The notes: generated by a model from the sequence alone, not told the origin. A DNA stretch of 64,000 nt from DATAOG01 sp963753685 (GCA_963753685.1 CAVWDE010000021.1:372001-436000), one strand, 5' to 3'. Shown: positions 52,989-62,653, counted from the first letter of the stretch. Made by a program: numbers and translations.

Positions 52989-53921
52989 TCACCTTCTTTT
53001 ATAGTATTTATAGCGCCATCCGAAATAACCATAAATAATGCCCGTATCTTTAGAGACCTTCGCGAGTTGCCGTACCATACGGCCTGCCGAGAATATGTGT
53101 AAGGGGAGAGACAGCGCCGTCACGATCAGCTTGCCGCATGCCTGACGAATCAATCGTCGTAGTTCGGATCTTGGCCTGTGTTTCTTGATAATGTGAATCT
53201 TGGAACAGCCTCGCCTGAACGAGCGGCGGAGGATACCCATGGTTGTGAAGCGAGCCTCGACGTCATGGCGCATCACCATGGATCGCGCGCTGGTCGCATA
53301 ACTCGCCCCCCTAGCGAGAGCTCGTATGAAAAAATCCTTGTCTTCGCCGCCGAGAAAAGCGAAATCCGGCGAAAATGCGGCGCCCTGGTCTTTCATCTTG
53401 CGAAGCAATCGGCTGCCGATGATGACGTTGCAAGTGCTGGCCCAAGGCGGCAGCGCGTGGATGTCGCGTTTGTCGTAGTCGGACGAACTGAATTGCGGCT
53501 GGTCTCTGATCCAGGCCGGAACGTCGGAGCCGACGGCAAAGGACCAGCGTCCGAAGACGAGGTCGGCTCCGGTCTGCTCCTGTTTCCCAATCAGATGGCA
53601 TAGCCAGTCGGGCTCTGGAACGTCATCGTCGTCGATGAACGACACAAGATCGGCACCGCGCTCGAGCGCTTCATCAACAGCGCGGTTTCGAGCATAGGAG
53701 ATGCCTGGCTTGGGCTCTTCGACGAAATGAAGCTTGATCGGAAGCCGGCAGGATGCCGACGCGCATAACTGGCGGGCGACGCCGTCCGGGCGGTTATCAA
53801 TCACAATCAGTTCCACGGAGTCGACAGCAAGACGATCCAGCCGCAGGTTCACGAGCGAATCCAGGAGCCGCTCCAACGCAACGGGGCGACGACACGTGCA
53901 GACGCAGATCGCTATCTTCAC
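52989..53921 (-). CDS. glycosyltransferase family 2
   Basis: A 310-residue GT-A enzyme starting KIAICVCTCRRPVALERLLDSL, with VELIVIDNRPDG, PKPGISYARNRAVDEAL and the metal-binding cluster FIDDDDVPEPDW, then FLGGEDKDFFIRALARGA. GTG 53921 is chosen because GGAG stands eight bases upstream and the family begins with this strand; the open frame before it is arginine/proline-rich and meaningless. It is the last recognisable glycan gene and lies outside the IS1380 fragments. Confidence 0.85.
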   Translation of the reverse strand: MKIAICVCTCRRPVALERLLDSLVNLRLDRLAVDSVELIVIDNRPDGVARQLCASASCRLPIKLHFVEEPKPGISYARNRAVDEALERGADLVSFIDDDDVPEPDWLCHLIGKQEQTGADLVFGRWSFAVGSDVPAWIRDQPQFSSSDYDKRDIHALPPWASTCNVIIGSRLLRKMKDQGAAFSPDFAFLGGEDKDFFIRALARGASYATSARSMVMRHDVEARFTTMGILRRSFRRGCSKIHIIKKHRPRSELRRLIRQACGKLIVTALSLPLHIFSAGRMVRQLAKVSKDTGIIYGYFGWRYKYYKRR

Positions 53922-54373
53922 ACAAGGATCTCCGATGCCGGTCGCGACTTTCCGAAACCGATAGCCCTCGCAGCCAGGTGGCACAAGCATAAAGCTGCCG
54001 ACGGCAGGGCTACTTCCCGGCCGTCGATGGGCCGGGAGAAAGGAGCGGGAGGACCCTGCCACCGTGCTCCGGACCGCCGGCGTCTCCACCCGACGCGTCG
54101 ACGCTCTCGCCCGAGGCGATGAGACTGACCGGCAGCGCCAAGAGCCGTCTCCGGGTCGTGCGGGACATCGACGAGCGGGGCATGGTCGTCCGGGGCCGGC
54201 TGCTGTCCGACCATGGCCCAACGACCTGCCTACGAGAGCGCGAGACCTCGCAAACCGTCACCGTCGCCGCGGGCCCGCCGTCGCGGCGGACAGCGACGGC
54301 CGAGCCACACCCGTGATCGATTGCGCGCGGCCACTCCCGACCGGCGCCGGGAAACCTGACCCCGGGGCGAGGC
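53922..54373. other. gene-free stretch
   Basis: This is 452 bases of high-GC sequence between a glycosyltransferase and the Frc-type ATPase gene. All open frames are arginine/proline-rich and overlap one another on both strands; none has a convincing start or family match. No clear terminator is visible. Confidence 0.4.
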
Positions 54374-55152
<779 letters not shown>

Positions 55153-55156
<4 letters not shown>

Positions 55157-56242
55157 GCCGAGACCCGCCGGATCCACTGGTCGATCGAGACCGCGAGGAT
55201 GATCAGGAGGCCGACCGTGAACTCCTGCCAGACCACATCGGCGCCGGCGAGCGCCAGGCCATTCCGGAACACGCCGACGATCAAGCGCACCGAACAGGGT
55301 GCCGACGATCGAGCCGCGGCCGCCGAACAGGCTCGTGCCGCCGATCACCACCGCGGTGATCGAATCGAGGTTGGCGGTGCCGCCCGAGATCGCGCTGACC
55401 GCACCGATCCGGCCGATCAGCACCCAGCCGGCGACCGAGCAGATCAGGCCGGCGATGGTGTAGACCGCGAGCAGCGTGCGCGTGGTGTTGATGCCGGCGA
55501 GGCGCGCGGCGTTGGGATCGTCGCCGGTGGCGTAGACGTGGCGGCCGAACGCGGTCCGGTTCAGCACGTACCAGACCAGCACGGCGAGCAGGATCATGAG
55601 GATCGAGCCGAGCGTCAGCTGCGCGCCGCCGACCTTGATCGCGGTGCCCGTCATCTGCAGGAAGGGGGCCGCGGCCTCGACCTCCTGCTGGCGGATGGTC
55701 TGGCTCTGCGAATACCAGAGGTTGAGCGCGCCGAAGATGCTCCAGGTGCCGAGCGTGACGATGAAGGGCGGCAGCTTCAGCCAGGTGATGAAGGCACCAT
55801 TGACGAAGCCGCAGGCCATGCCGGTCAAAAGGCCGAGCGCGAAGGCGAACTCGATCGGCACGCCGGCCAGCACCGCGAGGCGGCCCATGACCACCGACGA
55901 GAGCACCATGATCGCGCCGACCGAGAGGTCGATGCCGGCGGTCAGGATGATCAGCGTCTGCGCGATCCCGACCGTGCCGATGATCGTGACCTGCTGCAGC
56001 ACGAGCGAGAGGTTGAAGGGGTGAAAGAACCGCTTGCCGACCAGCGCGCTGAATAGCAGGACCCCGAGCAGGAGGACGATGAATGGGATCGCGGTCGGAA
56101 AACCGTGCAGGAAGTGCTGGACCCGCTTGAGCGCGCCGCCTTCCTCCTCCTCGAAGGAAGCCTGCCCCGCTTCGAACATCGGCGGTTCGCGCTCGACCTC
56201 CGAGCGCGCGCGCGCAGCGAGGGCGTCCTTGGAGCTGCTCAT
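55153..56242 (-). pseudogene. frcC: Frc-type ABC sugar importer permease, one-base frameshift
   Basis: A permease with about ten hydrophobic segments (IPFIVLLLGVLLFSALVGKRF, GTVGIAQTLIILTAGIDLSVG, VVIGGTSLFGGRGSIVGTLFGAL), the FrcC/RbsC family. After GTLFGAL the frame turns to arginine-rich nonsense. With one base removed at the AA of 55283-55284 it continues IVGVFRNGLALAGADVVW and so on to a TGA at 55153 that overlaps the ATPase start, exactly as in intact homologues. Either the last 45 residues are lost in this strain or the extra base is a sequencing error. Confidence 0.82.
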
Positions 56243-56259
56243 GGCATCCGCTGACGAGC

Positions 56260-56293
56260 CGGGGAGGGCGGCCCTGGCCGATCGCCCTCCCCG
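56260..56293 (-). terminator. hairpin between frcB and frcC
   Basis: Perfect 11-base arms (56260-56270 CGGGGAGGGCG and 56283-56293) with a 12-base loop, 37 bases after the frcB stop. It probably reduces transcription into the permease/ATPase genes or stabilises the frcB message. Confidence 0.52.
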
Positions 56294-56329
56294 ATATTGC
56301 AGGTCAGGTCGGCAAGACCGAGGGCGAGA

Positions 56330-57364
56330 TCAGCCCCAGCACTTCTTCAGACCTTCCTTGGCCGTGATCGAGTCGATGCCCTCGACCGGCTTGTCCGTGA
56401 TCAGCGTCACGCCGGTATTGTAGAAGTCGAGGCCGGGGCTCGGCTCCGGCTTCTTGCCGGTCTTGGCGAACTCGGTGACCGCCTCGACCCCCAAGGATGC
56501 CATCAGCAGCGGGAACTGCATCGAGGTCGCCCCGATCACGCCCGCCTCGACGTTCTTGACGCCCGGGCAGCCGCCGTCGACCGAGGTCATCAGCACGTCG
56601 TTCTCCTTGCCGGCGGCCTTGAGCGCCTCGTACGCGCCAGCCGCGGTCGGCTCGTTGATCGTGTAGACGACCGAGATGTCGGGGTCCTTCTGAAGCAGGT
56701 TCTCCATGCCGGTGCGCCCGCCTTCTTCGGCGCCCTTGCCCCACTGATGGCCGGCGATCCGCGGATCGGTCTCCTCGCCGTAGTGCTTCGGGTCCATCAG
56801 ATCGATGCCGAAGCCCTTCATGAAGCCCTGGTCGCGGGCGACATCCACGGTCGGCTGATTCTCGAGCGCGTCGAGGAAGGCGACATGGGCGTCCTTGGCC
56901 TTGTCGCCGAGCGTCTTTGCGGCCCACTCGCCGATCAATTCGCCCGCCTTGAAATTGTCGGTCGCGAAGGTCGCATCCGCGGCGTCGATCGGATCGAGCG
57001 GCGTGTCGAGCGCGATCACCAGGATGCCCGCCTTGCGCGCCTTCTCGATCGTCGGCACGATCGCCTTGGTGTCGCTCGGCGTGATCAGGATGCCCTTGGC
57101 GCCCGCCGAGATCAGGCTCTCGACCGCGGCGACCTGGGTTTCGTTGTCGCCGTCATATTTGCCGGCGAAGCTCTGCAGCGTGACGCCGAGCTCTTTGGCC
57201 TTGGCCTCGGCGCCTTCCTTCATCTTGACGAAGAACGGGTTGTTGTTGGTCTTGGTGATCAGGCCGATCAGGATGTCGGCCGACATCGCGGGCGTGATGC
57301 CGATCGCGAACAGCGCGGCGACGCTGGCCGCGGCCCACTTCAGCGTCCGAAGTCTGGTGGTCAT
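56330..57364 (-). CDS. frcB: Frc-type (fructose-like) ABC importer solute-binding protein
   Basis: A 344-residue type I periplasmic sugar-binding protein. ATG 57364 follows GGGAGG at ideal spacing and gives a signal peptide (LKWAAASVAALFAIGITPAMSA). The mature start ILIGLITKTNNNPFFVKMKEGAEAKA, with GKYDGDNETQV, GILITPSDTKAIVP and VIALDTPLDP, closely resembles FrcB of rhizobia. Sugar-ring-stacking and polar residues fit a fructose/ribose/mannose ligand, not proven. It heads the operon frcB-frcC-frcA. Its upstream region contains a diverged copy of another binding-protein gene's promoter and start. Confidence 0.91.
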   Translation of the reverse strand: MTTRLRTLKWAAASVAALFAIGITPAMSADILIGLITKTNNNPFFVKMKEGAEAKAKELGVTLQSFAGKYDGDNETQVAAVESLISAGAKGILITPSDTKAIVPTIEKARKAGILVIALDTPLDPIDAADATFATDNFKAGELIGEWAAKTLGDKAKDAHVAFLDALENQPTVDVARDQGFMKGFGIDLMDPKHYGEETDPRIAGHQWGKGAEEGGRTGMENLLQKDPDISVVYTINEPTAAGAYEALKAAGKENDVLMTSVDGGCPGVKNVEAGVIGATSMQFPLLMASLGVEAVTEFAKTGKKPEPSPGLDFYNTGVTLITDKPVEGIDSITAKEGLKKCWG

Positions 57365-57397
57365 GTCCTGGCCTCCCTTGATGGAGCTCGTCATTTT

Positions 57398-57433
57398 GGT
57401 TGGGTCTGCGGTTGGGTCTGCGGTTGGGTCTGC
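57398..57433. repeat. 12-bp tandem repeat (3 copies)
   Basis: Three exact copies of GGTTGGGTCTGC (57398-57409, 57410-57421, 57422-57433), followed by a partial fourth. They lie in the leader of frcB, at the junction between the duplicated promoter/start segment and the frcB ribosome binding site. Confidence 0.9.
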
Positions 57434-57458
57434 GGTTGCCTGCGGGTCTGCTCGTGTG

Positions 57459-57676
57459 GTCGACGCTGCCGTCGTCCTGCCAGCGCTTGTCCTGGGCGGC
57501 CCGGGCGACCGCCGCGCTCAGCGCCGCCGGCGCCGCGCGAAGCCTTGCCGCATAGGAAAGTCTCATTGCGCGCCGCGGCCTCGTTGTTCCCGCGCTGCCG
57601 CCCTGCCGGCTGCCGTCGCCGCTCGTTCGCGGTCGGGTGAGGGCACAGAATTAGCCCCGGCGGAAGCACCTGTCCA
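57459..57676 (-). pseudogene. diverged duplicate of promoter, leader and first 36 codons of the large sugar-binding-protein gene
   Basis: This 218-base segment aligns over its whole length with 34122-34335. It contains TGGACA-N17-TAATTC, the shared leader core AACGAGCGGC, an ATG at 57566, and 36 codons ending QDDGSVD against HDDGSVD at the same codon number in the intact gene. At DNA level, GGTCGACGCTGCCGTC occurs in both on the plus strand. After codon 36 the similarity ends and the 12-bp repeats begin. The truncated frame, if translated, would run on out of frame into frcB. Confidence 0.82.
57648..57676 (-). promoter_or_regulatory. promoter of frc operon (duplicate of the 34.3-kb promoter)
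   Basis: Minus-strand TGGACA (57676-57671) and TAATTC (57653-57648) with a 17-base spacer, identical in elements and spacing to the promoter at 34307-34335 although the spacer sequence has diverged. Transcription would cross a leader of about 280 bases before the frcB start. Confidence 0.62.
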
Positions 57677-57735
57677 TCAGCTTGACGCCCGCATCTTCCA
57701 GCGAGCGCCGGCCAGCCGGGACCGGAGTTTTGGGA

Positions 57736-59325
57736 TCAGCGCTGCGGGAAGGTCAGCCGGGTCAGGACACGGGCCCCGGCACGCCCGTCGGCGGCCAGGG
57801 AGATGCCCAGCACCGTGAGCGTGAAGCCGACTTGGCCGGTCGACGCCGCGATCGTCAGGTCCTCGAGCTGGTCGGGCCGGAGCACCCAGCCGTCGGTCGT
57901 GGCATCGTAGGTCCCGGCCGACAGCCGCGCGCCAGGCGGCACGCCCCGGATCATCAATGCGTTCAACGCCGGGCCCGCGGCCTGCAGGAGCGCGGCATCG
58001 AGCGCCACCGGCAGGGCTGTCTCGGCGGCCGGAACCGGCATCAGGACGATGCTCTCGGAGGCGGTCGCGACCTCGCCCGCGCGGTTCCTGACCGCGACCG
58101 CGGTCACCACGACGGTCGGATCTCCGGTCCAGCCGGGCGGCGGCGTGAGCGTCAGCCCGGCCAGATGCCGCGGGCTGACCAGCCAGCGGCCGTCGCCGTC
58201 GTCGATGCCCGCCGAGAGGACACCGCCCGGCGGCACGCCGTCGACGATCAGGACCACGATCCGATCCGGATCGACGCCCTCGACCCGGGGCGCTCTCAGG
58301 CTCACCGGCACCTGTCGCACCGGGATCGCGGGGCTTGGCAAGGCCCCATGACGGTCGGGGGCCGGCAGGGCCAGGCGCTCCGGCCGCGGCGCAGGCTCGT
58401 CCGCCGCAAAGGCCGCGATCACCTCGGCAAGGCCCACGGCTTGGCCATCGGCGAGCGCGATGCCGACCCGCGGCGCGGCGGGCGCGTCGCCGGCAAGGCT
58501 CGCCAGACGTACGGCGCCGACAGTCGGCAGGTCGAGCAGGAGCCCGTCATCGCTACGCTCGACCGCACACCCGGGGAGCACGACCTCGGCGATCGGCTGC
58601 ACCCGACGGGCTGGCTGGTTCCCCGAACTGCCCTGGCTGCCAGGGTCGCCGGGCCGGAAAGCAGTGGCATTCGCGCCCGGCCCCAACTCGGCATGGGAGC
58701 GCAGGCGCTCCACCAGTTCGCCGACCGACAGTGAGCGGCCATCCCCGAGCACCAGACCGACCACCGCCGCCGGCTGCGCGGGCGCGGCATCGGTGATCAG
58801 AAAAGAGCGTCCCCCGGGAGTTGTGAGCATCAGTTCGCGGCCGAAGACGGTGAGCTCGCAGGTCCGCTGCTCGCCGCTGAGCTCGGCTCCGGCGGCAGGC
58901 GCCGGCTGCGGCCCCAGGCCGAGCATCGCCTCGATCCAGGCGGTGGCACCGGGCGGATTTCCGTGCGCCGCCCCGAGCCGGCCCTTGGCCTGCGCCTCGA
59001 GCACCCGGGCGACCCGGATCGCCGGCACTGTCCCGCCATCCGCCAGCTTGACCTCGGCGTCGGGCTGCTCGGCGGCCGCCGCCACGAAGGTATGGGGCGG
59101 CACCGGATCGCCCTCGGGTCCGAAGGCCATCAGCAGGCCGTCCTCGATCCTGACCGATGCGCTCGAAAGCGCGATCGAAAGAACGCCCGACCCCGGATGC
59201 GCATCGCCTTCAGCCCGCTCCGACAGCCCGAAGCCCACCCGCGGCATGGCGGTCGAGGCGAGCATGGCCGACCGGCCGTGGCGCGGCTCCTGGTAGTCGT
59301 GCTCGAACGGCGGGGTTGGCGCCAT
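57736..59325 (-). CDS. repeat protein with cadherin/adhesin-like domains
   Basis: A 529-residue protein without signal peptide or membrane segment. The C-terminal 200 residues hold two copies of a beta-rich repeat: VPPGGVLSAGIDDGDGRWLV followed by SPRHLAGLTLTPP, and VPPGARLSAGTYDATTDGWV followed by LRPDQLEDLTI. This type is known from large RTX/BapA-like adhesins. The N-terminal 330 residues are alanine/proline-rich with repeated short beta elements (LADGGTVPAIRVARV, LGDGRSLSVGELVERL, LADGQAVGLAEVIAAF). ATG 59325 with AGGA upstream is chosen. Localisation and function are unknown. Confidence 0.68.
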   Translation of the reverse strand: MAPTPPFEHDYQEPRHGRSAMLASTAMPRVGFGLSERAEGDAHPGSGVLSIALSSASVRIEDGLLMAFGPEGDPVPPHTFVAAAAEQPDAEVKLADGGTVPAIRVARVLEAQAKGRLGAAHGNPPGATAWIEAMLGLGPQPAPAAGAELSGEQRTCELTVFGRELMLTTPGGRSFLITDAAPAQPAAVVGLVLGDGRSLSVGELVERLRSHAELGPGANATAFRPGDPGSQGSSGNQPARRVQPIAEVVLPGCAVERSDDGLLLDLPTVGAVRLASLAGDAPAAPRVGIALADGQAVGLAEVIAAFAADEPAPRPERLALPAPDRHGALPSPAIPVRQVPVSLRAPRVEGVDPDRIVVLIVDGVPPGGVLSAGIDDGDGRWLVSPRHLAGLTLTPPPGWTGDPTVVVTAVAVRNRAGEVATASESIVLMPVPAAETALPVALDAALLQAAGPALNALMIRGVPPGARLSAGTYDATTDGWVLRPDQLEDLTIAASTGQVGFTLTVLGISLAADGRAGARVLTRLTFPQR

Positions 59326-59536
59326 CGGGGGTCCTCTGCTGGTCGTTGCCTGCCGGCTGCGCATCGGGGGCCGCGGCAAAGGGCGGCGGCTACCACGGTA
59401 GCCCCGGATGCTTAAGGATTGGTTGTCCGAAGCCGGCCCCGGGGCCGCCAACGGGGCTATGCGCCCGCCGGCGCCAGCTGCTATGACTTTGCGGGCGTGG
59501 GCCCGAGGCGCCGCAGCAAAGCGGGACGACCAAGTC

Positions 59537-60931
59537 ATGAACGATCTTGCCCCAACCCCGCTCAGGACCGCCCTCGACGAGCTGCGCGGGTTGCTCGGCG
59601 ACCGGTTGACGACGGCCGCGGCGGTGCGCGAGCGCCACGGCCAGGACGAGACCTACCACCCGGGCGCGCCGCCCGATGCGGTCGCCTTCGCCCGCTCGAC
59701 CGCCGAGGTCAGCCGGATCGTCGAGATCTGCGCCGCCCATCGGCTGCCGGTCATCCCGTTCGGCACTGGCACCTCGCTCGAGGGCCACATCGCGGCGCTC
59801 AGTGGTGGCGTCACCATCGATCTGTCCGAGATGAATCAGGTCCTCGAGGTCAACGCCGAGGATCTCGACTGCCTGGTCCAGCCCGGCGTCACCCGCAAGC
59901 AGCTGAACGCCCATCTGCGCGACACCGGCCTGTTCTTCCCGATCGACCCGGGCGCCGATGCCAGCCTCGGCGGCATGGCCGCCACCCGCGCCTCGGGCAC
60001 CAACGCGGTCCGCTACGGCACCATGCGCGAGAACGTGCTGGGCCTCACCGTCGTGCTCGCCGACGGCCGGGTGATCCGGACCGGCGGCCGGGCGCGCAAG
60101 TCGTCGGCCGGCTACGACCTCACCCGCCTGTTCGTCGGCTCCGAGGGCACGCTCGGCGTGATCACCGAGATCCGGCTGCGCCTGCACGGCATCCCGGAGG
60201 CGATCTCCTCGGCGGTCTGCAGCTTCGAGACCATCGAGGACGCGGTCAACACGGTGATCCTGACCATCCAGTCGGGGGTGCCGGTCGCGCGCATCGAGCT
60301 CCTGGACGAGCTGACCATGGAGGCCTGCATCCGCTACTCCAAGCTCGAGGGCTACCGGATCGCACCCGCCCTGTTCTTCGAGTTCCACGGCACCGCAGCG
60401 GGGGTTGCCGAGCAGGCCGAGACCGTGAGGGCGATCGCCCGCGACTTCGGCGGCTCCGATTTCCAGTGGGCGACCGCGGCTGAGGACCGTAACCGGCTCT
60501 GGCAGGCGCGCCACGACGCCTTCTACGCGACCCTGGCGTTGCGCCCGGGCGCCAAGGGCATCGTCGCCGACGTCTGCGTGCCGATCTCGCACCTCGCCGA
60601 ATGCATCACGCGCGTCAAACGGGACATCGCCGAGGCGGGCCTGCTGGCACCCCTGGTCGGCCACGTCGGCGACGGCAATTTTCATCTCGTGTTCCTGGTC
60701 GACCTGAGCGACGCCGACGAGGTCGCGCGGGCCAAGGCGGTCAACCGGCGGATGGTCGAGCATGCGCTAGCGCTGGGCGGCACCTGCACCGGCGAGCACG
60801 GCGTCGGCCACGGCAAGATCGCCTACCTCGAGGCCGAGCACGGCGCCGGCGCGATGAGCGTGATGCGCGCGATCAAGCAGGCCCTCGACCCCCAGAACGT
60901 CATGAACCCGGGCAAGATCGTGGCCCTTTAG
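59537..60931 (+). CDS. dld: FAD-linked oxidase, D-lactate dehydrogenase (cytochrome)/glycolate oxidase GlcD family
   Basis: A 464-residue flavoprotein. The FAD-binding PCMH domain is at about 40-220 (VIPFGTGTSLEGHIAALSGG, GADASLGGMAATRASGTNAVRYG, LFVGSEGTLGVITE) and a FAD-oxidase C-terminal domain follows, with GHVGDGNFHLVF, CTGEHGVGHGK and QNVMNPGKI. These fit enzymes oxidising D-lactate or related 2-hydroxy acids and passing electrons to cytochrome or quinone. ATG 59537 starts the family-conserved part. It converges with the TrpF-like gene, with a four-base overlap. Confidence 0.9.
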   Translation: MNDLAPTPLRTALDELRGLLGDRLTTAAAVRERHGQDETYHPGAPPDAVAFARSTAEVSRIVEICAAHRLPVIPFGTGTSLEGHIAALSGGVTIDLSEMNQVLEVNAEDLDCLVQPGVTRKQLNAHLRDTGLFFPIDPGADASLGGMAATRASGTNAVRYGTMRENVLGLTVVLADGRVIRTGGRARKSSAGYDLTRLFVGSEGTLGVITEIRLRLHGIPEAISSAVCSFETIEDAVNTVILTIQSGVPVARIELLDELTMEACIRYSKLEGYRIAPALFFEFHGTAAGVAEQAETVRAIARDFGGSDFQWATAAEDRNRLWQARHDAFYATLALRPGAKGIVADVCVPISHLAECITRVKRDIAEAGLLAPLVGHVGDGNFHLVFLVDLSDADEVARAKAVNRRMVEHALALGGTCTGEHGVGHGKIAYLEAEHGAGAMSVMRAIKQALDPQNVMNPGKIVAL

Positions 60932-61584
60932 CCGGCCTCGACCGCGGCGACGAAGGCTTGGAGCTTGGCGGCGTCCAGGCGGTAGTCGGTGCGCACGCCG
61001 GTGCAGAGGTCGACCCCGAACGGCCGCACCGCCCGCAGCGCTGCCCCGACATTGTCGGCGCGCAGGCCGCCCGCGAGGAACACCGGGCAGCAGGCGGCCT
61101 CGACGATCCGCCGGCTGATCGCCCAGTCGTGGGTCTGCCCGGTACCGCCCAGCACCCGGACAACCTCGTTCGGCCGTCCCGAGTCGAGCAGCAGCGCGTC
61201 GACCAGCGGCGCGAGCGCGCGCGCCTCCGCGACCAGCTCCTCGCCGCCGACGTGGAGCACCTGGACCAACTTGATCCCCGGCAGCGCCGCGCGCAGCTTG
61301 CCATAGTCGGCGGGCGCCACGCGATCGACCAGCTGCAGGGTGTTGGTCCGGCAGCGCTTGGCGTGCGCGACGATCGCATCGGGCGCGGTTTCGCTGGTCA
61401 GCAGAAACGTCGCGACCGGCGGCGGCACGGAGGTGGCGATCGCCGCGATGGTCGCATCCGCGATCGGCCCGGGCCCGCTCGGCATGGTGCCGACCAGGCC
61501 GAGCGCGTCGGCGCCACAGTCGACCGCCAGCTCCGCCTCGGCCGTGGACTGGATGCAGCAGATCTTGATCCGGGTGCGCCGCAT
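60928..61584 (-). CDS. trpF: phosphoribosylanthranilate isomerase-like protein (TrpF fold)
   Basis: A 218-residue TIM-barrel protein with the TrpF pattern: TRIKICCIQS (catalytic-type Cys retained), GADALGLVGTMPSGPG, LVQVLHV, LLLDSGRPNE (acid-type Asp) and the phosphate-binding ends FLAGGLRADNV and GVDLCTGVR. The usual KICG is KICC and the last motif normally reads GVD(V/L)SSG, so substrate specificity may have changed. No other trp gene is near. ATG 61584 is used; an ATG at 61611 overlapping the upstream stop is also possible. It is coupled with the amidohydrolase gene. Confidence 0.78.
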   Translation of the reverse strand: MRRTRIKICCIQSTAEAELAVDCGADALGLVGTMPSGPGPIADATIAAIATSVPPPVATFLLTSETAPDAIVAHAKRCRTNTLQLVDRVAPADYGKLRAALPGIKLVQVLHVGGEELVAEARALAPLVDALLLDSGRPNEVVRVLGGTGQTHDWAISRRIVEAACCPVFLAGGLRADNVGAALRAVRPFGVDLCTGVRTDYRLDAAKLQAFVAAVEAG

Positions 61585-61603
61585 GGGTCGCGCAAGCGCC
61601 TGT

Positions 61604-62470
61604 TCAACCATCCGTGAAACCATACAGACGAGACGGATTGTCGACCAGGACCTGCCGGAGGCCGGTCGCGCTGTCGACGACCGCGGCGATCCAGTCGACC
61701 AGGGCACCCTCGTCCGGCACCGGATCGGCGTGCGGGTGCGGCCAGTTGGTGCCGAACAGCATGCGCTCGGGGCACGCCTGCCAGAGCCGCCGCGCGGCCC
61801 GGCTGGCAAAGGGATAGCCGGGCTCCCGGTCGGCGTAGTAGGGCGCCGAGAGCTTGACCCAGACCCTGCCGGTCCCGAGCAGCTCGAGCAGCGCCCGCGA
61901 GCCCGGGCCCGCAAGGTCGTCATCGCCCTGCGGCAGGCCCATGTGATCGACCACGACGTCGATCGGCAGCGCCTTCAGCCGCGCCGCGATCGCCGGCAGC
62001 CTGGCGACACTGGTCAGCATCTGCACATGCCAGCCGAGCCCGGCCAGCCGCGGCGCCATGGCTTCCAGGTCGTCCAGGCCGACCTCACCCGGGAACTCCA
62101 GGTTGATCCGGATGCCGCGCATGCCGACCGCGGCCAGCGCCGCGAGCGCTCGGTCGTCGATCTCCGGCCGGACCAGCGCGATGCCCCGGAAGCTGCCGGC
62201 CATGGCGGCCAGCGCATCCGTGGTCGCGCGGTTGTCGGGCCCATAGATGTTGGAGTGGACCAGCACGCCCCGGGCGAAGCCGATCGCGCCCAGCATCCGC
62301 CGGTAGGCCTCGAGCCCGGTATCGGGGGCGGGCGTGTAGGGTCGGCGCGCGGCGTAGGGATAGACGCCGGCGGGCGCGAACACATGCGCGTGCGTGTCGC
62401 AGGCGCCGGCCGGCACCCTGGTTCCGGGCCGGCTCGGGTGGGTCCGGGGCGGTCGGGCAGGCTCGGTCAT
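61604..62470 (-). CDS. amidohydrolase-family (PDC/4-oxalomesaconate-like) metal-dependent hydrolase
   Basis: A 288-residue TIM-barrel hydrolase of the amidohydrolase-2 type. The metal-binding DTHAHVF follows AGAC near residue 25, VVVDHMGLPQG and VWVKLSAPYY lie in the middle, and FGTNWPHPHADPVPDEG supplies the late His/Asp. It resembles 2-pyrone-4,6-dicarboxylate lactonase-like enzymes acting on lactones or dicarboxylates. ATG 62470 is chosen. Its TGA (61604-61606) lies within the overlap with an alternative TrpF-like start, indicating co-expression of the two. Confidence 0.83.
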   Translation of the reverse strand: MTEPARPPRTHPSRPGTRVPAGACDTHAHVFAPAGVYPYAARRPYTPAPDTGLEAYRRMLGAIGFARGVLVHSNIYGPDNRATTDALAAMAGSFRGIALVRPEIDDRALAALAAVGMRGIRINLEFPGEVGLDDLEAMAPRLAGLGWHVQMLTSVARLPAIAARLKALPIDVVVDHMGLPQGDDDLAGPGSRALLELLGTGRVWVKLSAPYYADREPGYPFASRAARRLWQACPERMLFGTNWPHPHADPVPDEGALVDWIAAVVDSATGLRQVLVDNPSRLYGFTDG

Positions 62471-62653
62471 CGACGGTTCGGCTCCCTGCGCCGCGCGGCG
62501 CATGCCTGGCGCGCGCCGCACCGGCTCCTGCCCAATCTCGGCTGCCTCGCGCTCCAGATCAAGCGCGCGAGCACGCCAGGTCGGACTCTCCCTTGTCTTC
62601 CCGACCGGAACCACCGATTCTTCTCGCAGCCAGCGCGACCGAGGAGACCCATC

